Shown here: piece by piece, positions 1-7,817 of the stretch | Layout: each line of letters opens with the position of its first letter | Position numbering within the stretch: position 1 is the first letter of the stretch | NCBI GenBank assembly: GCA_964532225.1 | Contig: CAZHHM010000024.1 | Location: 1 to 20,920, forward strand | Length of the DNA: 20,920 bases | DNA from: CAZHHM01 sp964532225 | GTDB taxonomy: Bacteria; Margulisbacteria; WOR-1; JAKLHX01 | Reading direction: 5' to 3' | Program-made: the position numbers and the translations under genes | Notes under the pieces: generated by a model | What the model was told of the DNA's origin: nothing | Database searches by the model: none | The model's input: only the letters and a program-made list of their open reading frames with translations

Positions 1-1
1 G

Positions 2-1324
2 CCGGGCACCCTTGAGCCTACAAGAGTTGAGCTCAGGAGCGACCTGGACAGGACAAAGATGTACGGCGAGATACTGGGCGGCGGCACCTACGGGGTAAGG
101 ACCATAGGCTGCAATAACACCTCGAACGACTTCAGCATCGAAGCCAATTTCATCTCTTCTGTTGACCAGATAAACATCACTCCGTGGATCGGGGACCTCA
201 TCCTCAGCGCTCCTGACTATGCCGAGATAACCACCGCAAAATCGATGGCGCTCACAAGCGGTTATGCGGCCAAGGTCTTCAGGGTCTGCGTAGGCATGAA
301 CGTACTCTCCAACAAATCCGACCTCAAGTACAATCCGGCGCTGGCCACCGACTTTACCAACGCGATGGGAGGAGTAAGGAACGACCTTGCCTCCTCAGGC
401 AAAAAGGTCGGGACAGATGAGCCGTGGTGGTTCTGGATCCAGCCGTGGGTAACAGGCGGCTGCGAACAGGGCGACTTTGACAATATGGGGGGCGACTCTG
501 CGGTCCTTTTCGCCGACCTTAAGACCAAAGGCTATCTTGACGGTGCAGGTTTCGCGACAGCCAAGTTCAACGCGCTTACCGCCGCCGACCAGATGACCGA
601 CCTTGACGCACAGTTCGACAAAACTAAGGTCTTCAAGGCGATCACTGACAGGAAAGACAAGAACAACCTGAAAACTCTGGTCAACTACTCCGATTTCATC
701 ATCGTAACGATGGACACCGACAATCCCGCTTTCCAGGGCGCGAATGCAGGAGAGTCGGTCCAAAAGATGCTTGACGCCTATTATTACATCAAGAACACGC
801 TTTATCCCGGAAAGGATGCCGTGCTTTCTCTAGTGCTCCCATCAACGGTGACAGCATCCGACGAGACCTATCAGGCAGCATACCTGAACGAGTTCCTCTT
901 TAAAAAGGGCGGGATAGTGGACAACTGGGAGGCCAAGTACTCTCATGATGAACCGTACAAATCCCAGTGGGGAGAGAAAGAGGCCCACAGAGGGCTGTTC
1001 GCCGGCGAAACACCTAAGAAAGCCCTTAGCCAGCTTGTCGGAGTGGAGTCTGTCGTTTCCCCTGAAGTGTTCCAGCTCAAGGCGTATCCGAACCCGGTAA
1101 AGGATTCGGCAGCCATAAGCTACACCCTTTCTTCGAACGCTTCAAGCGCAAAGATAAGGGTCACCAACGTGCTCGGCCAGACGGTGAGCGAACAGGAAGT
1201 CGCAGGGACCCCGGGCGCGCACGTCTCCTCATGGAGCAAAGGCACGCTTCCGGCAGGCATCTACATGATAAGCCTGACGGTTGACGGCAAGGTCGCGAAC
1301 CAGAAGGTACTGGTCACAAAGTAG
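2..1324 (+). CDS. Secreted GH17-like protein with T9SS-type C-terminal sorting domain, 5' partial
   Basis: The frame is open from the window edge, so the N-terminus and any signal peptide lie outside; the first ATG (59) is probably internal. The body resembles glycoside hydrolase family 17 (beta-1,3-glucan-acting TIM barrels). Numbering from that ATG, residues 78-83 read VGMNVL where GH17 has VGNEVL (acid/base Glu). A later stretch, VLSLVLPST, sits where the nucleophile motif ETGWPS is expected. It is followed by the typical tail pattern of a Q/N-rich helix, DEPYK and EAHRGLF. The last ~85 residues (from FQLKAYPNPV to the end, with GIYMISL near the end) look like a type A T9SS sorting domain, which would direct export across the outer membrane. 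The fold assignment is by eye and moderately sure; loss of catalysis is inferred. Confidence 0.6.
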   Translation, partial: PGTLEPTRVELRSDLDRTKMYGEILGGGTYGVRTIGCNNTSNDFSIEANFISSVDQINITPWIGDLILSAPDYAEITTAKSMALTSGYAAKVFRVCVGMNVLSNKSDLKYNPALATDFTNAMGGVRNDLASSGKKVGTDEPWWFWIQPWVTGGCEQGDFDNMGGDSAVLFADLKTKGYLDGAGFATAKFNALTAADQMTDLDAQFDKTKVFKAITDRKDKNNLKTLVNYSDFIIVTMDTDNPAFQGANAGESVQKMLDAYYYIKNTLYPGKDAVLSLVLPSTVTASDETYQAAYLNEFLFKKGGIVDNWEAKYSHDEPYKSQWGEKEAHRGLFAGETPKKALSQLVGVESVVSPEVFQLKAYPNPVKDSAAISYTLSSNASSAKIRVTNVLGQTVSEQEVAGTPGAHVSSWSKGTLPAGIYMISLTVDGKVANQKVLVTK

Positions 1325-1344
1325 TTCTGCAGATCTAAAAAAAG

Positions 1345-1370
1345 AAGGGTCGCTTCGGCGGCCCTTTTTT
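1345..1370. terminator. Bidirectional rho-independent terminator
   Basis: A stem of nine pairs (AAGGGTCGC with GCGGCCCTT, one G-U pair) closes a TTCG tetraloop. A T-run follows on the + strand, and an A-run precedes it that becomes a T-run on the - strand. It lies between two convergent genes (ending at 1324 and 1376) and can stop transcription from both sides. Confidence 0.88.
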
Positions 1371-1375
1371 ATTGG

Positions 1376-2212
1376 CTAGATGACAGCGGACATGTGCCTG
1401 TGTGAATGGCACTCGATGTTAACGGCCACGGGCAGGCTTGCGATATGGCACGGCAGTGTCTCGATGTTCACGGCAAGCGCCGTGGTCTTTCCGCCAAGGC
1501 CGGAAGGGCCTATCTTAAGTTTGTTGATCTTTTTGAGAAGTCCCTTTTCAAGCTTTGCGATATCTTTTTTACCTGAACTCGTCCCGACCTTACGGAGAAG
1601 CGCTTTCTTTGCCAGCAAGGCACATGTCTCGAAATTTCCTCCGATACCTACCCCGACAATGACCGGCGGACAGGGATTAGGTCCGGCATTTTTCACTGTT
1701 TCAAGAACGAACTCTTCGACCCCTTCTTTTCCTTCCGAAGGCTTAAGCATCTTTAGCGCGCTCATGTTCTCCGCGCCGGCGCCTTTTGCGAGCACGGTGA
1801 TCTCTATCCTGCTGCCTTTGACGATCTCTGTGTGGATGATGGCAGGGGTATTATTGCCGGTATTCTTCCTGTCAAAGGGATCTTTGACGACAGAGGACCT
1901 GAGCAGGCCTTCTTTCACGGCTTTTGCGACACCGGAGTTCACCGCCGCGGCAAGGTCTCCCTCTATCCTTACTTCCTGCCCGATCTTGAGGAAAACTATT
2001 GCCAGTCCCGTGTCCTGGCAGAGTGGGATGCTGTCTGTTACGGCTATCGCTGCGTTGTCGCAAAGCACTTCAAGGTTCTTTTTTGAAAGGCCCTTCTCTG
2101 ACCTCAGGCCTTTTTTTATGCCTGCCAGCACGTCTGCGGGAAGGATATAATTGCATGATAAATAAAGTTTGCTGACCGTATCGGATATTATCGAAGCTTT
2201 TACTGTTCGCAT
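1376..2212 (-). CDS. fumA: Class I fumarate hydratase, alpha subunit
   Basis: The 278-residue product matches the alpha (N-terminal catalytic) subunit of two-subunit, oxygen-sensitive [4Fe-4S] fumarases and L(+)-tartrate dehydratases (TtdA-like). These interconvert fumarate and malate in the TCA cycle. The three expected cluster cysteines are present: C65 in CQDTG, C181 in NPCPP, and C268 in NIECHSHRH. The glycine-rich GVGIGGN and GLGGKTTALAV motifs are also there. Length and C-terminus look complete. The ATG overlaps the end of mdh by 13 bp, so it is the last gene of an icd-mdh-fumA operon. The beta subunit needed for activity normally sits next door; here the operon ends in a strong terminator instead. 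Tartrate dehydratase cannot be excluded from sequence, but the neighbours favour fumarase. Confidence 0.92.
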   Translation of the reverse strand: MRTVKASIISDTVSKLYLSCNYILPADVLAGIKKGLRSEKGLSKKNLEVLCDNAAIAVTDSIPLCQDTGLAIVFLKIGQEVRIEGDLAAAVNSGVAKAVKEGLLRSSVVKDPFDRKNTGNNTPAIIHTEIVKGSRIEITVLAKGAGAENMSALKMLKPSEGKEGVEEFVLETVKNAGPNPCPPVIVGVGIGGNFETCALLAKKALLRKVGTSSGKKDIAKLEKGLLKKINKLKIGPSGLGGKTTALAVNIETLPCHIASLPVAVNIECHSHRHMSAVI

Positions 2213-3123
2213 ATCTTTAAGGTGTCCTGTATCACTCTAGCCGACCTGTTAAGGACCTTTTGCTCCTCGTCCGTCAGCTTCAGCTCAAGCACTCCCTCAA
2301 CGCCGTTGCGCCCGAGCATAACGGGAACCCCGATAAATACGTCCTTGAGGCCGTACTGCCCGGTCAGGTATACGGAGCAGGGATATGTCTTTTTTGAGTC
2401 CTTTAGTATGGCCTCGACCATCTGCACCGCAGATGAAGAAGGCGCGTAATAGGCGCTGCCTGTCTTGAGCAGCTTTACTATCTCCGCTCCTCCGTCCCTT
2501 GTCCTTGCGATTATCTTTTCAAGGAGCTCTTTTGGCATGACATCGGAAACGGACTGTCCCCTTACCTTTGTCTGGTTCAGTACAGGGACCATGGCATCGC
2601 CGTGACCGCCTATCACCATAGCGTCAATTTCTGATGCGGGAACATCGAGAGCTATCGAGAGGAAAGTAGCGAACCTGGACGTGTCAAGTATGCCGGCCAT
2701 CCCGATCACCCTTTTGCTGTCAAACCCGGTCGCCTTAAACAGCACCTGCGCCATTACGTCCAGCGGGTTCGTAACTATGACAACAATACAGTTGGGAGCG
2801 TATTTTTTGATCTGTTCGGCCAGGGACCTGATGATCTGCCCGTTCTTTATGACAAGGTCCTCTCTTGTCATGCCGGGCTTCCTTGCAAGGCCCGCGGTCA
2901 CGACAACGACATCGGAGCCTTTCATCAGGGAGAAGTCGGTGGTCCCGACAACGGACGACCGGAAGCCTTCCACGGGAGCGGACTGGAGCATATCGAGCGC
3001 CTTGCCTTCGGCAAGCCCTTCGACGATGTCTATCAGGACCACATCGGCAAGGTCCTTTTCTACTATCCTTCTTGCGGTCTCCGCGCCTACGTTGCCTGCC
3101 CCTAGTACGGTTACTTTTGTCAT
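2200..3123 (-). CDS. mdh: Malate dehydrogenase (NAD-dependent, LDH-like)
   Basis: The 307-residue cytoplasmic enzyme oxidises malate to oxaloacetate. The N-terminal Rossmann motif is GAGNVG (8-13), and D32 at the end of beta-2 points to NAD rather than NADP. Substrate residues of the malate class are in place: R81 and R87 in LARKPGMTRED, N119 in TNPLD, D147 and R150, and the catalytic H174 in IGGHGD. R81 in place of the lactate-type Gln indicates malate specificity. It begins 1 bp after the icd stop codon and overlaps fumA by 13 bp, which suggests co-translation. This start is the natural one because the first residues lead straight into the dinucleotide motif. Confidence 0.96.
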   Translation of the reverse strand: MTKVTVLGAGNVGAETARRIVEKDLADVVLIDIVEGLAEGKALDMLQSAPVEGFRSSVVGTTDFSLMKGSDVVVVTAGLARKPGMTREDLVIKNGQIIRSLAEQIKKYAPNCIVVIVTNPLDVMAQVLFKATGFDSKRVIGMAGILDTSRFATFLSIALDVPASEIDAMVIGGHGDAMVPVLNQTKVRGQSVSDVMPKELLEKIIARTRDGGAEIVKLLKTGSAYYAPSSSAVQMVEAILKDSKKTYPCSVYLTGQYGLKDVFIGVPVMLGRNGVEGVLELKLTDEEQKVLNRSARVIQDTLKICEQ

Positions 3124-3124
3124 G

Positions 3125-4207
3125 CTATTTCAGCTTCCTGATGATGGCATCGGCCATTTCTTTTGTGCCTACGGCTGACGGGTCGTTCCTGTCTGCCTTC
3201 ATGTCATAGGTCACGTCCTTGCCCTCGGCAATGACATCCGCGACCGCCTTTTCAAGCGACCTCGCAGCCTTTTCCTCTCCTATATACTTGAGCATGAGGA
3301 CAGCTGAAAGGATCATCGCGCAAGGATTGACCTTGTTCTGGCCTTTGTATTTGGGAGCGCTGCCGTGCGTCGGTTCAAAGAGCGCGCATCCGTCGCCGAT
3401 ATTGGCTCCGGGGGCAACTCCCAGCCCGCCGACAAGACCCGCGCAAAGGTCTGAAAGTATGTCGCCGTAAAGGTTCGGAAGGACCAGCACATCATACAGC
3501 TCCGGTTTCTGCACAAGCTGCATGCACATATTATCCACCAGGACTTCCTGATACTCGACCTTGTCCTCGTACTTCTTTGCCACCTCTCTGGCCGCCTGCA
3601 GGAAAAGCCCGTCGGTGTATTTCATGATATTGGCCTTTGTAACGGCGCTAACCTTTTTTCTGTTGTTCTCCACGGCATACTTGAAAGCGTGCTCCACTAT
3701 CCTTTTTGTGCCGGTAACGGATATCGGCTTAATTGAAATGCCGGAATCGGGTCGTATCTTTCTCTTTGAGGCGGATTCTATCTCGGAGATGACCTTTTTC
3801 GCTTCCTGGGTCCCCATTTCGAACTCTATACCCGCGTAAAGGTCTTCGGTGTTTTCTCTTACGATGACCAGATCTATGTTCTCATATTTGGACCTTACGC
3901 CTTTGTACGATTTGCATGGCCTTACGCAGGCATACAGGTCAAGCTCTTTTCTTAGAGCAACGTTCACACTGCGGAACCCTGTGCCTATAGGCGTGGTGAC
4001 AGGGCCTTTGATGGCGACCTTATTCTTTCGGATGGATCCTATGACGTTCTGCGGAAGTGGCGTCCCCTCTTTTTCCATGATGTCCACTCCGGCATGGACG
4101 ACCTCCCATTCGACCTTGATCCCCGTGGCCTCGACACATCGTCTTGTTGCTTCGGCTATCTCCGGACCGGTCCCGTCACCAGGAATGAGCGTAATTTTGT
4201 GGGTCAA
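3125..4207 (-). CDS. icd: NAD-type isocitrate dehydrogenase (IDH/IPMDH family)
   Basis: This is a 360-residue beta-decarboxylating dehydrogenase of the short IDH3-like type, converting isocitrate to 2-oxoglutarate. The N-terminus carries IPGDGTGPEI. The substrate loop FRSVNVALRKELDLYACVRP has S80, N82, R86 and R96, the isocitrate pattern rather than the Leu-containing isopropylmalate one. NLYGDILSDL supplies the metal-binding aspartates, and FEPTHGSAP is the cofactor loop. Translation starts at a TTG (4205-4207): no ATG is available nearby and an AGAAAGGA ribosome site sits about 8 nt upstream. First gene of icd-mdh-fumA. Homoisocitrate dehydrogenase is a remote alternative; the TCA neighbours argue for IDH. 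Confidence 0.9.
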   Translation of the reverse strand: MTHKITLIPGDGTGPEIAEATRRCVEATGIKVEWEVVHAGVDIMEKEGTPLPQNVIGSIRKNKVAIKGPVTTPIGTGFRSVNVALRKELDLYACVRPCKSYKGVRSKYENIDLVIVRENTEDLYAGIEFEMGTQEAKKVISEIESASKRKIRPDSGISIKPISVTGTKRIVEHAFKYAVENNRKKVSAVTKANIMKYTDGLFLQAAREVAKKYEDKVEYQEVLVDNMCMQLVQKPELYDVLVLPNLYGDILSDLCAGLVGGLGVAPGANIGDGCALFEPTHGSAPKYKGQNKVNPCAMILSAVLMLKYIGEEKAARSLEKAVADVIAEGKDVTYDMKADRNDPSAVGTKEMADAIIRKLK

Positions 4208-4240
4208 TGAAGTAGTCCTTTCTAACTTCGTGATAGCTAA

Positions 4241-4249
4241 ATTATAGCA
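4241..4249 (-). promoter_or_regulatory. Extended -10 promoter of icd-mdh-fumA
   Basis: Read on the minus strand the sequence is TGCTATAAT, a perfect -10 box with the TG extension. No convincing -35 box is present at 16-18 nt, as is usual for extended -10 promoters. The predicted start site near 4234 leaves a leader of roughly 27 nt before the TTG codon. Confidence 0.7.
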
Positions 4250-4270
4250 TTTGAGGAAAATGAATATTAT

Positions 4271-4300
4271 TTGAACTTTGGCATCGATCTTATCGATAAT
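4271..4300 (+). promoter_or_regulatory. Possible promoter of the M16 peptidase gene, with palindrome
   Basis: TTGAAC (4271-4276) and GATAAT (4295-4300) are separated by 18 nt. A 10-bp perfect palindrome TTATCGATAA (4290-4299) overlaps the -10 and could be an operator. The predicted start site would fall very close to the GGAGGGG ribosome site (4306-4312), which weakens the call; the true promoter may lie slightly upstream. Confidence 0.4.
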
Positions 4301-4314
4301 CTTATGGAGGGGCT

Positions 4315-5634
4315 ATGACATCGTTCGCTAAACCGGCCGGGTTCATAAGGAGAGGCATTAATGCCATATCCGGCGCCTGCTTTAACAGGAGGCCCGACAG
4401 ATTAACTCCCTTTGAGATCAATTCCTATCACTTGAGCAACGGCATTAATGTACATTTTGCCGACCGTGGGGACAGTCCTTTGACCACTGCAGTGGTCAGG
4501 ATAAATAGTACGGGAATATTGTTCGATCCGCCCGGAAAAGACGGTCTTTCACATATGATCGAACATCTTGTCGCAAGAAAACTGGAAAGATCAACAACGA
4601 CATTCGACAGCGCTTATACAGCACCTGACCATACGGCATACCGCCTTTTTTCAACTGCGAGAGCTTTTCTTTCTGACATCAGCACTTTTGTCGATGGCAT
4701 TATCTCCCCTGGTTTTTACGAAAAGTCCCTTCACCGAGAAAGGTCCACGATCGACATGGAAGAAAAGGGTGTATTCAGGTTCGGCTCGAATGAAGAACTG
4801 ACCCTGCTGCTTGGCAGCAACTTTACAAGGTTATCTGTCGGCAATAGTGATATCAGGGGAGGGTTCACTCTTTCAGATGTAAAGTCCTTCCATAGTTCCT
4901 CTTACTCGGGTGACAATATTGAGATATTCATTTCCGGACCTGCCAACCACGGGTCCCTGCTCAGGGTCTTTGAGCGGATACCTTCGAACGGATGCACTGC
5001 TGCTCAACCCGCAGCCACGAGGACTCCGATCTGCCTGATAAACTACAGCAGCGGCGGTATATTTTTATTCAGGTCCGCTCCGATCGATGCGACCATCCAG
5101 AAATCTACCCTGCTGTCATTTAGCCTCGGAAATAAGTACTACTCTTTCTTAAGGCTAAAAGAGAGGCTGGAGAGGGCTTCGACATATTTATGTGGTGCGT
5201 ACATCAAGACCGCAGGAGATTCTAATGTTATTTTTTCTTACCTTCAATACAGACAGAACGGCAGCATCAATACTCCTCATAAGTTCGTTTCTCACATGTA
5301 CGACCAGCTATCAGCGAATTTCCCTGAATACCTTAACAGGATCAACATGAATAAGCAGGCCCATTATTGGGAACTTGCAAGGCTTAAAACTCTTTCCGAA
5401 CCGTTCCTGTCTCCTGCTGTGATCGGTCTTGATGAGGCGATCAGGTCCACAACAAAAGAAGAACTCGTGAAATATGCCGAAACTGCTTTTATCCCCTCAC
5501 AAATCGGGGTAAAAGCTTTCACGAACGAAGATGCAGAGATAAGGGATTTTTTCCGGGAAAACGCTCCATGGGGCAGCAATGTGCTGGTAATAGGTCATCC
5601 TTGGCAGGATGTTACTGCCCAGTACATCAAATAG
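4315..5634 (+). CDS. M16 family (insulinase/pitrilysin-like) metallopeptidase
   Basis: The 439-residue single-module protein has the inverted zinc motif H80-M-I-E83-H84. A second acidic site, RERSTIDMEEKG (141-152), follows at the place where M16 enzymes carry the third zinc ligand (E149 or E150), so the active site looks intact. YTAPDHTAYRLF (101-112) matches the substrate-loop region after the zinc helix. No signal peptide or membrane segment is evident, so it is probably cytoplasmic; M16 enzymes degrade peptides or work in processing pairs. The start has a strong GGAGGGG site 2 nt upstream. It stands alone between divergent icd and convergent hypE. The C-terminal half is poorly conserved to my eye, and its wording is more AT-rich than that of its neighbours. 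Confidence 0.8.
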   Translation: MTSFAKPAGFIRRGINAISGACFNRRPDRLTPFEINSYHLSNGINVHFADRGDSPLTTAVVRINSTGILFDPPGKDGLSHMIEHLVARKLERSTTTFDSAYTAPDHTAYRLFSTARAFLSDISTFVDGIISPGFYEKSLHRERSTIDMEEKGVFRFGSNEELTLLLGSNFTRLSVGNSDIRGGFTLSDVKSFHSSSYSGDNIEIFISGPANHGSLLRVFERIPSNGCTAAQPAATRTPICLINYSSGGIFLFRSAPIDATIQKSTLLSFSLGNKYYSFLRLKERLERASTYLCGAYIKTAGDSNVIFSYLQYRQNGSINTPHKFVSHMYDQLSANFPEYLNRINMNKQAHYWELARLKTLSEPFLSPAVIGLDEAIRSTTKEELVKYAETAFIPSQIGVKAFTNEDAEIRDFFRENAPWGSNVLVIGHPWQDVTAQYIK

Positions 5635-5640
5635 ACCGCG

Positions 5641-6624
5641 CTAACAGATCCTCGGCAGTTGTTCGCCTTCGAGCATAGCAAGTATCCTGGTCCCGCCGAT
5701 GCGGGTCGTAACGGTAACCCCTTTTCGCTTGACGACCTCCCCTATCACAGCGGCGTCCCTGCCCAAAGGATGCTTCTTTATTTTTGCAAGTATCTTATCC
5801 GCAGAACCTGCCCTGACTATGGCAATGAACTTGCCTTCGTTGGCAACGTGAAGAGGGTCAAGCCCCAGAAGATTGCATGCCTGGCGGGTCGGCTCTGATA
5901 TGGGAATGAGCTTTTCGTAAATATTGATGCCTGAATTTGATGAATCCGCTATCTCATTCAGCGCTGAAGCCACTCCGCCTCTTGTGGGGTCCCTAAGGAC
6001 CCTAACATCTTTGCTGATAAAACCTTTTACAACAGGCCAAAGACAGGCGCAATCGCTCTTGAGCAGTCCTTTGAACCCGAAATCTTCCCTGGCATGCATT
6101 ATCGCCATCCCGTGGTCGGCGATATTGCCGCTCAGGATCACGATGTCTCCGGGTCTTGCGCCCGAAGAAGAGATAGCCGCGCCTTTCCCTATGCGGCCTA
6201 TACCGGCGGTATTTATGTAGAGGGTGTTATCGTCGGCAGAATTGATCACCTTTGTATCTCCCGCAACGATCAGAATGCCGTTATTCCTGGCTTCCTTTGC
6301 CATTGACGACACGATCTTCTTCAGCCTGTCCAGATGGAACCCTTCTCCGATGATGAACGAAGATGTCATGAAAAGCGGTCTTGCGCCTTTCATGGCCAGG
6401 TCGTTTGCCGTACCGCATATTGAAAGCTTCCCGATGTTCCCGCCCGGGAAGAAGAGCGGCTGTACGACGAATGAATCCGTCGTAAAAGCAAGCCCTCTTC
6501 CGATATCGGCGCTGTCATCCATCCTGTCGATGAGCCTGTTGCTGAACGCCCTTATAAAAAGGTCTGATATGAGACCGTTCATGGCAGCGCCCCCGCTGCC
6601 GTGCGCGAGCCTAATTTGTTCCAT
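5641..6624 (-). CDS. hypE: HypE, hydrogenase maturation carbamoyl dehydratase
   Basis: HypE takes a carbamoyl group from HypF on its C-terminal cysteine and dehydrates it with ATP to a thiocyanate, the source of the cyanide ligands of [NiFe]-hydrogenase. The 327-residue product ends in the diagnostic PRIC tail. It has the AIR-synthase-like ATP-binding features HGSGG (9-13), DDSAD, GDTKV and DPTRGGVASALNEIA. The start overlaps the hypD stop by 14 bp. Its own stop is only 6 bp from the convergent M16 gene, and no hairpin terminator separates them. Confidence 0.96.
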   Translation of the reverse strand: MEQIRLAHGSGGAAMNGLISDLFIRAFSNRLIDRMDDSADIGRGLAFTTDSFVVQPLFFPGGNIGKLSICGTANDLAMKGARPLFMTSSFIIGEGFHLDRLKKIVSSMAKEARNNGILIVAGDTKVINSADDNTLYINTAGIGRIGKGAAISSSGARPGDIVILSGNIADHGMAIMHAREDFGFKGLLKSDCACLWPVVKGFISKDVRVLRDPTRGGVASALNEIADSSNSGINIYEKLIPISEPTRQACNLLGLDPLHVANEGKFIAIVRAGSADKILAKIKKHPLGRDAAVIGEVVKRKGVTVTTRIGGTRILAMLEGEQLPRIC

Positions 6625-7648
6625 ATCTGTAATGCGCGCTGCACGCGCCCTCGCTTGATACCATGCACGGACCTACGGGATGTGAAGGCGTGCATGCCTT
6701 GCCGAACAATTTGCATTCGACAGGGACCCGGACCCCCTTGATGATCGCACCGCAAAGGCATCCTTTAGGTTCGGGGACATCTTTCCTCTTTAACGAGAAC
6801 TTTTTGAAAGCGTCGTATTTAACGAACGAGCGTCTGATCCCCAGTCCCGATCCCCTGATCATCCCTATCCCCCTCCAAACCGAATTTACCGGAGCAAATA
6901 CCGTATAGAGGACCTTTACCGCGTCAGGGTTCCCGCCCTTCTTCACTACTTTGTCGTAATCGATGACAACGCCTTTTTCATTCCGCTCGATCATTTTCAG
7001 AAGAGTTCGCACCGACCTTAAGATGTCAGTCCCGTTGAAGCCCGAAATTACTCCCGGCCTGTTGAGTACTTTGTATGGTGAAACGCCTATGATCGCGCTC
7101 ACATGGCCCGGCAGGATGAACCCGTCGATATTAAGGTCTTTTGCGTTCCCAACCGTCCTTAACACCTCCGGCATGGTCTTGAACAGAGAAAGCACGGAGA
7201 AATTCCCGACGCCTTCCCTCTTAGCCTCGATCATTGCGGCCGCTATCGCGGGGGCCGTCGTTTCAAACCCCACGCCGATGAACACGATCTGCTTTGACGG
7301 CATTTTTTTTGCGATAGAAACGGCATCATGAGGGCTGTAAACTATCCTGACATCCGCCCCCCTTGCCTTTTCTTCTTCTAAAGAAGAACCTGACCCTGGG
7401 ACCTTGAGCATGTCGCCGAAAGTGGCCACCACGACATCCTTTTTTCTCGCGAGTTCAACACAAAGGTCAATATCCCCCTGAGAGGTCACGCAGACGGGAC
7501 AGCCCGGGCCTGAGACGAGAGTGACATTATTGGGAAGTAGCTTCTTAAGACCGGACCTTGCTATTGAAGCTGTGTGCGAGCCGCACACTTCCATAAGTTT
7601 GACGCTTGTTTTAAAGCGTTTTAAAAAGTTCGATGGTCTCTTTGGCAT
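6611..7648 (-). CDS. hypD: HypD, Fe-S scaffold for the Fe(CN)2CO group
   Basis: HypD works with HypC as the scaffold on which iron receives CN and CO. Counting from the start used here, the conserved cysteines are C22 in MEVCGSHT and C50/C53 in GPGCPVC. GFETTAP and LPGHVSAIIG follow. The C-terminal [4Fe-4S] region has the family pattern of spaced cysteines (CLCG, ECKLFGKACTP, GPCMVSSEGAC). The start is uncertain. ATG 7648 has a weak GGA about 8 nt upstream and overlaps hypC by 38 bp; ATG 7684 would overlap by 74 bp and has no ribosome site. Either start leaves a shorter N-terminus than E. coli HypD. Confidence 0.94.
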   Translation of the reverse strand: MPKRPSNFLKRFKTSVKLMEVCGSHTASIARSGLKKLLPNNVTLVSGPGCPVCVTSQGDIDLCVELARKKDVVVATFGDMLKVPGSGSSLEEEKARGADVRIVYSPHDAVSIAKKMPSKQIVFIGVGFETTAPAIAAAMIEAKREGVGNFSVLSLFKTMPEVLRTVGNAKDLNIDGFILPGHVSAIIGVSPYKVLNRPGVISGFNGTDILRSVRTLLKMIERNEKGVVIDYDKVVKKGGNPDAVKVLYTVFAPVNSVWRGIGMIRGSGLGIRRSFVKYDAFKKFSLKRKDVPEPKGCLCGAIIKGVRVPVECKLFGKACTPSHPVGPCMVSSEGACSAHYRYGTN

Positions 7649-7817
7649 ATTTCTTGTCCAGTATCTGTATGGCATAGCCGGCATGCACGATCACGTAGTC
7701 GCCCTTTTTTGCTTTTGGGACCAGCATTGTCGACACTTCTCTTGTGATGCCTGAAAAATCCACCTTGGCAGAATCTTTTTGGAGGGATATTATCTTACCC
7801 GGCAGAGCTAAGCACAT
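7611..7817 (-). CDS. hypC: HypC/HybG chaperone
   Basis: This 68-residue protein begins MCLALPGKI, the invariant HypC N-terminus whose Cys2 binds the iron centre. It carries the Fe(CN)2CO unit from HypD to the hydrogenase large subunit. The short beta-barrel body contains VDFSGITREVSTMLVP and GDYVIVHAGYAIQILD, typical of the family. It overlaps hypF by 23 bp upstream and hypD downstream, so the three are probably translated together. Confidence 0.96.
   Translation of the reverse strand: MCLALPGKIISLQKDSAKVDFSGITREVSTMLVPKAKKGDYVIVHAGYAIQILDKKYAKETIELFKTL

Noticed and set aside
1380..2150. Long open frame on the + strand (256 codons) opposite fumA
   Set aside because: It mirrors the codon pattern of a clearly recognisable fumarase gene on the other strand and has no family features or ribosome site.
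3125..4207. 3-isopropylmalate dehydrogenase (leuB)
   Set aside because: The substrate loop has the Ser/Asn pattern of isocitrate enzymes and the operon partners are mdh and fumarase; no leucine genes are near.
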